From positions 49,896,173 to 49,960,172 of the forward strand of contig CM034531.1 of the NCBI GenBank assembly GCA_020002185.1: a stretch of DNA of 64,000 bases, in the 5' to 3' direction. This document shows, one piece after another, positions 61,611 to 64,000 of this stretch. The position numbers were made by a program, and so were the translations under genes. How positions within the stretch are numbered: the stretch's first letter is position 1; each line of letters starts with the position of its first letter. The stretch is from Paraescarpia echinospica (taxonomy: Eukaryota; Annelida; Polychaeta; Sabellida; Siboglinidae). The notes below the pieces were generated by a model that was not told the DNA's origin, searched no databases, and saw nothing but the letters and a program-made list of their open reading frames with translations.

Positions 61611-61938
61611 GTAATAATACAGCATAGCAAATAATATAAAATGGTAAATTGTTTTTGTCTTGTTGTAACAACTAGAGTGTCTACACTTAACTGGGTCAGT
61701 GACATAACAGGAAACAAACATGCTTTAAACACTCAGATAACAATGCCACATAAACGCAAGAGTCCATGTGAGCATACTGTCAACATTGTGTGGTGCATTA
61801 CAACAAGTGAGAAGATGACTCATAATAAATATTAATTCAATTAAGAATTTTGTGTGTGGAAATACTGTGAGTTATTTCACAGAGAAAAGTTACAGAAAAT
61901 AATATTTGTGTGTGTGAAATTAAAACATTGTGTTGCAG

Positions 61939-62039
61939 GTCTAAACACTGAGTCACCCAGTCCTGTGTCAACAAACCCTGGCCACAGAAGGGCCCACACC
62001 CTGGCGGACCTCCTCAACTGTCTAGGCACAGCTAGATAG
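61939..62039 (+). CDS. Probable last coding exon of an unidentified plus-strand gene
   Basis: A TGTGTTGCAG acceptor is followed by two bases completing a split codon and then 32 codons to TAG. The peptide starts LNTESPSPVSTNPGHRR and ends AHTLADLLNCLGTAR. The good polypyrimidine/AG context, the jump in GC content, and a following UTR with a polyadenylation signal at 62652 support a real terminal exon. I do not recognise the family: HRRAHTLADLLNCLG looks like a short conserved C-terminal helix. The upstream donor exon must end in phase 1; I could not locate it, and the 26-bp array directly upstream is probably intronic. Confidence 0.55.
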
Positions 62040-62680
62040 CACTCATGCTCTGATTCCTGCAAGTATTTAAATCATTTCCACACTTGGTGATAAAAAGTGA
62101 AGTCTTAAGAGCCCCTCACTGAAAACAGCCTTGATTGATGTGACAGGGGAAACACTGTGGAGTCCCAGGCATCAGCAACACATGTAGGACCTTCCCCATG
62201 GAATGTCATATTTCCCGCTAACTATTTGTTGCACTGTTAAGTGTTTCGTCTGTTTAAAGTAAGCACTATTGAATGTATGGTAAGTTTAGTGTGTCAGCAA
62301 CAATGTCATGTTCTGTAAAGGTTGGGCATATTAGAATATAAACTGTGCAATGGAGGTAGAACAGCAATTAAAAATAGCTCTTGTTTTCTTGAATATGTAT
62401 GACAGTTTGGGTTGATATTAGAAATTTATAATTATTATTCATTTTGTTTAATTTCAGTTTGTTGGTCGATCATCGTAGAGTAATCTTGCAGATGTCGCCT
62501 TTCCAAGAAAAATCGATGTGCACCCAATTTAAGTATTACATTAATTTTCTTTGTGTCCTTTCTTCAGCAGTCGACATTGTTATAATGTAGTTTCATCAAC
62601 TTTTGAAACTTGCATATTATTAGAACAATTGTTCTGCTCACATTCTATGTAAATAAATATATAAAATATGCACTCTTTTA
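62040..62680 (+). other. Probable 3' UTR of the gene ending at 62039
   Basis: AT-rich sequence between the stop and an AATAAA at 62652-62657. No other feature is visible in it. Confidence 0.4.
62652..62657 (+). terminator. Candidate polyadenylation signal AATAAA
   Basis: Hexamer within TGTAAATAAATATATAAAAT, 613 bases after the stop at 62039, in the right orientation. Use is inferred. Confidence 0.4.
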
Positions 62681-63356
62681 ATACTCAAATTGCTCACATG
62701 CTCGTGATGGGCTAAATCAACTGAGGAGGCAGTTTTTTATTTATATATTTACAAATTAATATTCCCAATCATTGAGACAGGTAAGATTACTATAGAACAG
62801 TTATTTATATTTTTGTAACTGCATGTTCAATCAAAGAGGAGAACACTATTTTCTTAATATTATCAAACTCATTGGAGAGTCTTTCTTTTCAACAAAACAT
62901 TTTGTGCTAGTAGAAAGTATTGTCTCAACTTAACTCACATAGCTTTACCAGAAGTTGTGCAGTTTTATGGTAAATTGTTTAATCTTCTTGTCAATGTCTT
63001 CACCTTTTCAGGTACCGTTTTATTTGTGTACACAATGTTTAAATCACTATTTCTCTTTCCTTTCTCCCACTGTTTCAGCTGCAGTTTACTGGATCTAATG
63101 GTTACCGCTGCAGGATTCTCAAACAAAGCTCTTGTTTCTCACAGCTAAGGCAATACTAATTTTATATGCAAATATACTGTCATCATAACTTTAACAATAC
63201 ATAACTTAGTTTAATATGCAATCATCCTCAGCTGTGCAATAACATATTAATTATGTTCTGAATAGTATGGTATTCATTACAATCAGTACTAAGGAACATT
63301 GCATGATAATTATTGCTCTATAATTTTGGTCAAAAAAGCCAGTGAAATAACAATAA
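62681..63356. other. No feature recognised
   Basis: AT-rich, no supported gene or repeat. Confidence 0.35.
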
Positions 63357-64000
63357 CAGTGAGGGGAGACACCAGGGAAGGGTGAGAGGGTGTGAATAAC
63401 AGTGTCAGTGAGGGGAGACACCAGGGAAGGGTGAGAGGGTGTGAATAACAATGTCAGTGAGGGGAGACACCAGGGAAGGGTGAGAGGGTGTGAATAACAG
63501 TGTCAGTGAGGGGAGACACCAGGGAAGGGTGAGAGGGTGTGAATAACAATGTCAGTGAGGGGAGACACCAGGGAAGGGTGAGAGGGTGTGAATAACAATG
63601 TCAGTGAGGGGAGACACCAGGGAAGGGTGAGAGGGTGTGAATAACAATGTCAGTGAGGGGAGACACCAGGGAAGGGTGAGAGGGTGTGAATAACAGTGTC
63701 AGTGAGGGGAGACACCAGGGAAGGGTGAGAGGGTGTGAATAACAGTGTCAGTGAGGGGAGACACCAGGGAAGGGTGAGAGGGTGTGAATAACAATGTCAG
63801 TGAGAGGAGACACCAGGGAAGGGTGAGAGGGTGTGAATAACGGTGTCAGTGAGGGGAGACACCAGGGAAGGGTGAGAGGGTGTGAATAACAGTGTCAGTG
63901 AGGGGAGACACCAGGGAAGGGTGAGAGGGTGTGAATAACAATGTCAGTGAGGGGAGACACCAGGGAAGGGTGAGAGGGTGTGAATAACAATGTCAGTGAG
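63357..64000. repeat. 49-bp tandem array, about 13 copies, running off the window end
   Basis: The unit contains CAGTGAGGGGAGACACCAGG, GAAGGGTGAGAGGGTGTGAA and TAACAATGT. Copies are almost identical. The main variant is ACAATGTC against ACAGTGTC (one ACGGTGTC, one GAGAGGAG). The array continues past 64000. Confidence 0.97.

Noticed and set aside
60353..61634. Several overlapping open frames of 60-107 codons
   Set aside because: They are readings of the 26-bp tandem array; frames shift every copy because 26 is not divisible by three.

Overview
This is a eukaryotic, animal genomic window. It shows spliced genes with GT-AG introns, about 90 percent non-coding sequence, many tandem arrays, and fragments of LINEs, SINEs and hAT/Tc1-type DNA transposons. 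The one gene identified with confidence is dystroglycan, on the minus strand. Its mix of vertebrate-like motifs with an invertebrate-style intergenic landscape suggests a non-vertebrate bilaterian, perhaps a mollusc or another lophotrochozoan. That placement is inference; no species is claimed.

Layout. (1) 0.9-5 kb: the last four coding exons of a plus-strand gene for a proline-rich, SH3-ligand-like protein of unknown identity, with its 3' UTR. (2) 5.5-8.4 kb: a possible transposable element carrying a LINE reverse-transcriptase scrap, sitting inside a 40-bp tandem array between two convergent genes. (3) 8.5-19.5 kb: dystroglycan, with a 3' UTR, a 2.4-kb last exon, a 6.7-kb intron containing an intact-ended 1714-bp hAT element, and a 105-codon first coding exon. 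The two exons join in phase 0 to give 904 residues. (4) 19.5-44.9 kb: no recognisable gene. It holds a TA-flanked inverted-repeat element, a 28-copy satellite of 78-79-bp units, a minus-strand LINE nested in a plus-strand LINE, a tRNA-derived SINE, several minisatellites and a perfect 37-bp palindrome. (5) 44.9-53.5 kb: a 3.9-kb unit duplicated in tandem at about 99.9 percent identity. Each copy holds a CTCF-like site, a hAT-type MITE, a SINE, the middle of a dead hAT transposase, and a LINE ORF1 that interrupted that transposase. The transposase C-terminus occurs once, to the right. (6) 54.8-64 kb: a run of tandem arrays (21, 27, 27, 4-5, 26 and 49 bp) including a 1.5-kb polypyrimidine tract, plus the last coding exon of another plus-strand gene ending at 62039.

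The proline-rich gene and dystroglycan are arranged tail to tail. Dystroglycan is the transmembrane link between extracellular laminin-G proteins and the dystrophin cytoskeleton. The sequence keeps the signal peptide, furin-type site, TPTP glycan-attachment motif, SEA autocleavage site, conserved cysteines, membrane span and C-terminal PPPY ligand. No prokaryote-style operon, CRISPR array or defence locus is present, and I found no convincing undescribed enzyme system. The most unusual material is structural: the tandem duplication with its nested insertion, the ordered satellite, the polypyrimidine tract and the intron repeat that reads through in frame.
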